Position numbers and translations under genes: made by a program
NCBI GenBank assembly: GCA_944385305.1
Contig: CALWWS010000140.1
Location: 1-14,120 of the forward strand
DNA length: 14,120 nt
Reading direction: 5' to 3'
Source: an uncultured Oscillospiraceae bacterium
GTDB taxonomy: Bacteria; Bacillota; Clostridia; Oscillospirales; Oscillospiraceae
The notes under the pieces: generated by a model
The model's database searches: none
Told to the model about the DNA's origin: nothing
What the model saw: the letters and a program-made list of their open reading frames with translations, nothing else
In this document: positions 13,957 through 14,120 of the stretch, piece after piece
Layout of the letters: each line of letters starts with the position of its first letter
Numbering within the stretch: position 1 is the stretch's first letter

Positions 13957-14120
13957 ATGCCCGGCAGCGAACAGGGAATCCGGTTGAAGCGAAAGAAGTC
14001 AGATGTTGGCGTGGCCACCGCGTTTTTGGCCCCGACCGTCTTTCTGATTGTTCTGGTCACCATCATTCCTATTTTTCTGGCAATCCGGACCAGCTTCTAC
14101 TCCACCAACTACGCGGAGGT
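13957..14120 (+). CDS. Sugar ABC transporter permease, MalF/UgpA type (3' end cut off)
   Basis: The first 54 codons of an inner-membrane permease for carbohydrate uptake. A short basic N-terminus (KRKKSD) is followed by the first membrane helix, FLAPTVFLIVLVTIIPIFLA, then IRTSFYSTNY, which is the usual start of MalF/UgpA-type permeases (FLAP... then SF). The ATG at 13957 is preceded by AAGGGGG (13942-13948) with 8 nt spacing. It is the first gene after a strong promoter. In this family a second permease and a solute-binding protein normally follow, but they lie outside the window. Codons here are less GC-biased at the third position than in the housekeeping genes to the left, though the stretch is short. 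The specific sugar cannot be told. Confidence 0.82.
   Translation, partial: MPGSEQGIRLKRKKSDVGVATAFLAPTVFLIVLVTIIPIFLAIRTSFYSTNYAE

Noticed and set aside
1..14120. tRNA or rRNA genes, CRISPR repeats, insertion sequences, attachment sites
   Set aside because: Looked for on both strands by eye; no repeat-spacer pattern, transposase or integrase domain, or cloverleaf-like segment was found.

Overview
The window looks like ordinary chromosome from a GC-rich Gram-positive anaerobe of the class Clostridia. The Oscillospirales (relatives of Flavonifractor, Lawsonibacter or Oscillibacter) are the best guess. Reasons: codon third positions are mostly G or C, almost every gene has a strong AGGAGG-type ribosome binding site, promoters are SigA-type, and the gene set (ftsEX next to an M23 hydrolase and a CtpA-type protease, a MerR-RDD fusion, a DUF4830-like protein) is typical of that group. 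The lineage is inferred from gene content, not from a marker search. No tRNA, rRNA, CRISPR array, insertion sequence or prophage gene was seen.

Layout, left to right. (1) 1-3153, plus strand: the 3' part of an ABC ATPase gene and a complete two-FtsX-domain permease, a MacB/LolCDE-like exporter of unknown substrate, closed by a bidirectional terminator at 3195-3225. (2) 3245-10052, minus strand, read right to left: a PucR/CdaR-type regulator with a textbook promoter, then ftsE, ftsX, a coiled-coil M23 peptidoglycan hydrolase, a CtpA-type S41 protease, and a MerR regulator fused to an RDD membrane domain. (3) 10233-10937, minus strand: an RsuA-type 16S rRNA pseudouridine synthase with an extended -10 promoter. 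(4) 11070-11543, plus strand: a small membrane-anchored DUF4830-like protein, divergent from rsuA. (5) 11671-12912, minus strand: glyA. (6) 13046-13705, plus strand: nth, divergent from glyA, ending at a perfect 44-nt palindromic terminator. (7) 13779-14120: a promoter region rich in inverted repeats, leading into the first codons of a sugar ABC transporter permease cut by the window edge.

The most coherent unit is region 2. FtsE and FtsX form an ABC-type mechanotransmission complex at the membrane. The next gene encodes the kind of coiled-coil hydrolase that FtsEX activates (PcsB, CwlO and EnvC in other bacteria), and the protease after it can trim envelope proteins. The tight spacing (ftsE and ftsX overlap by 17 nt; ftsX to hydrolase 19 nt) supports co-expression. 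The MerR-RDD gene lies downstream of this set and also has its own MerR-style promoter with a 19-bp spacer, so it could act as an envelope-linked regulator, though that is inference.

I do not see a clearly new defence or mobile system. The best leads are the membrane-fused MerR regulator with its promoter, the regulator-ftsEX arrangement, and the double-dyad control region before the sugar transporter.
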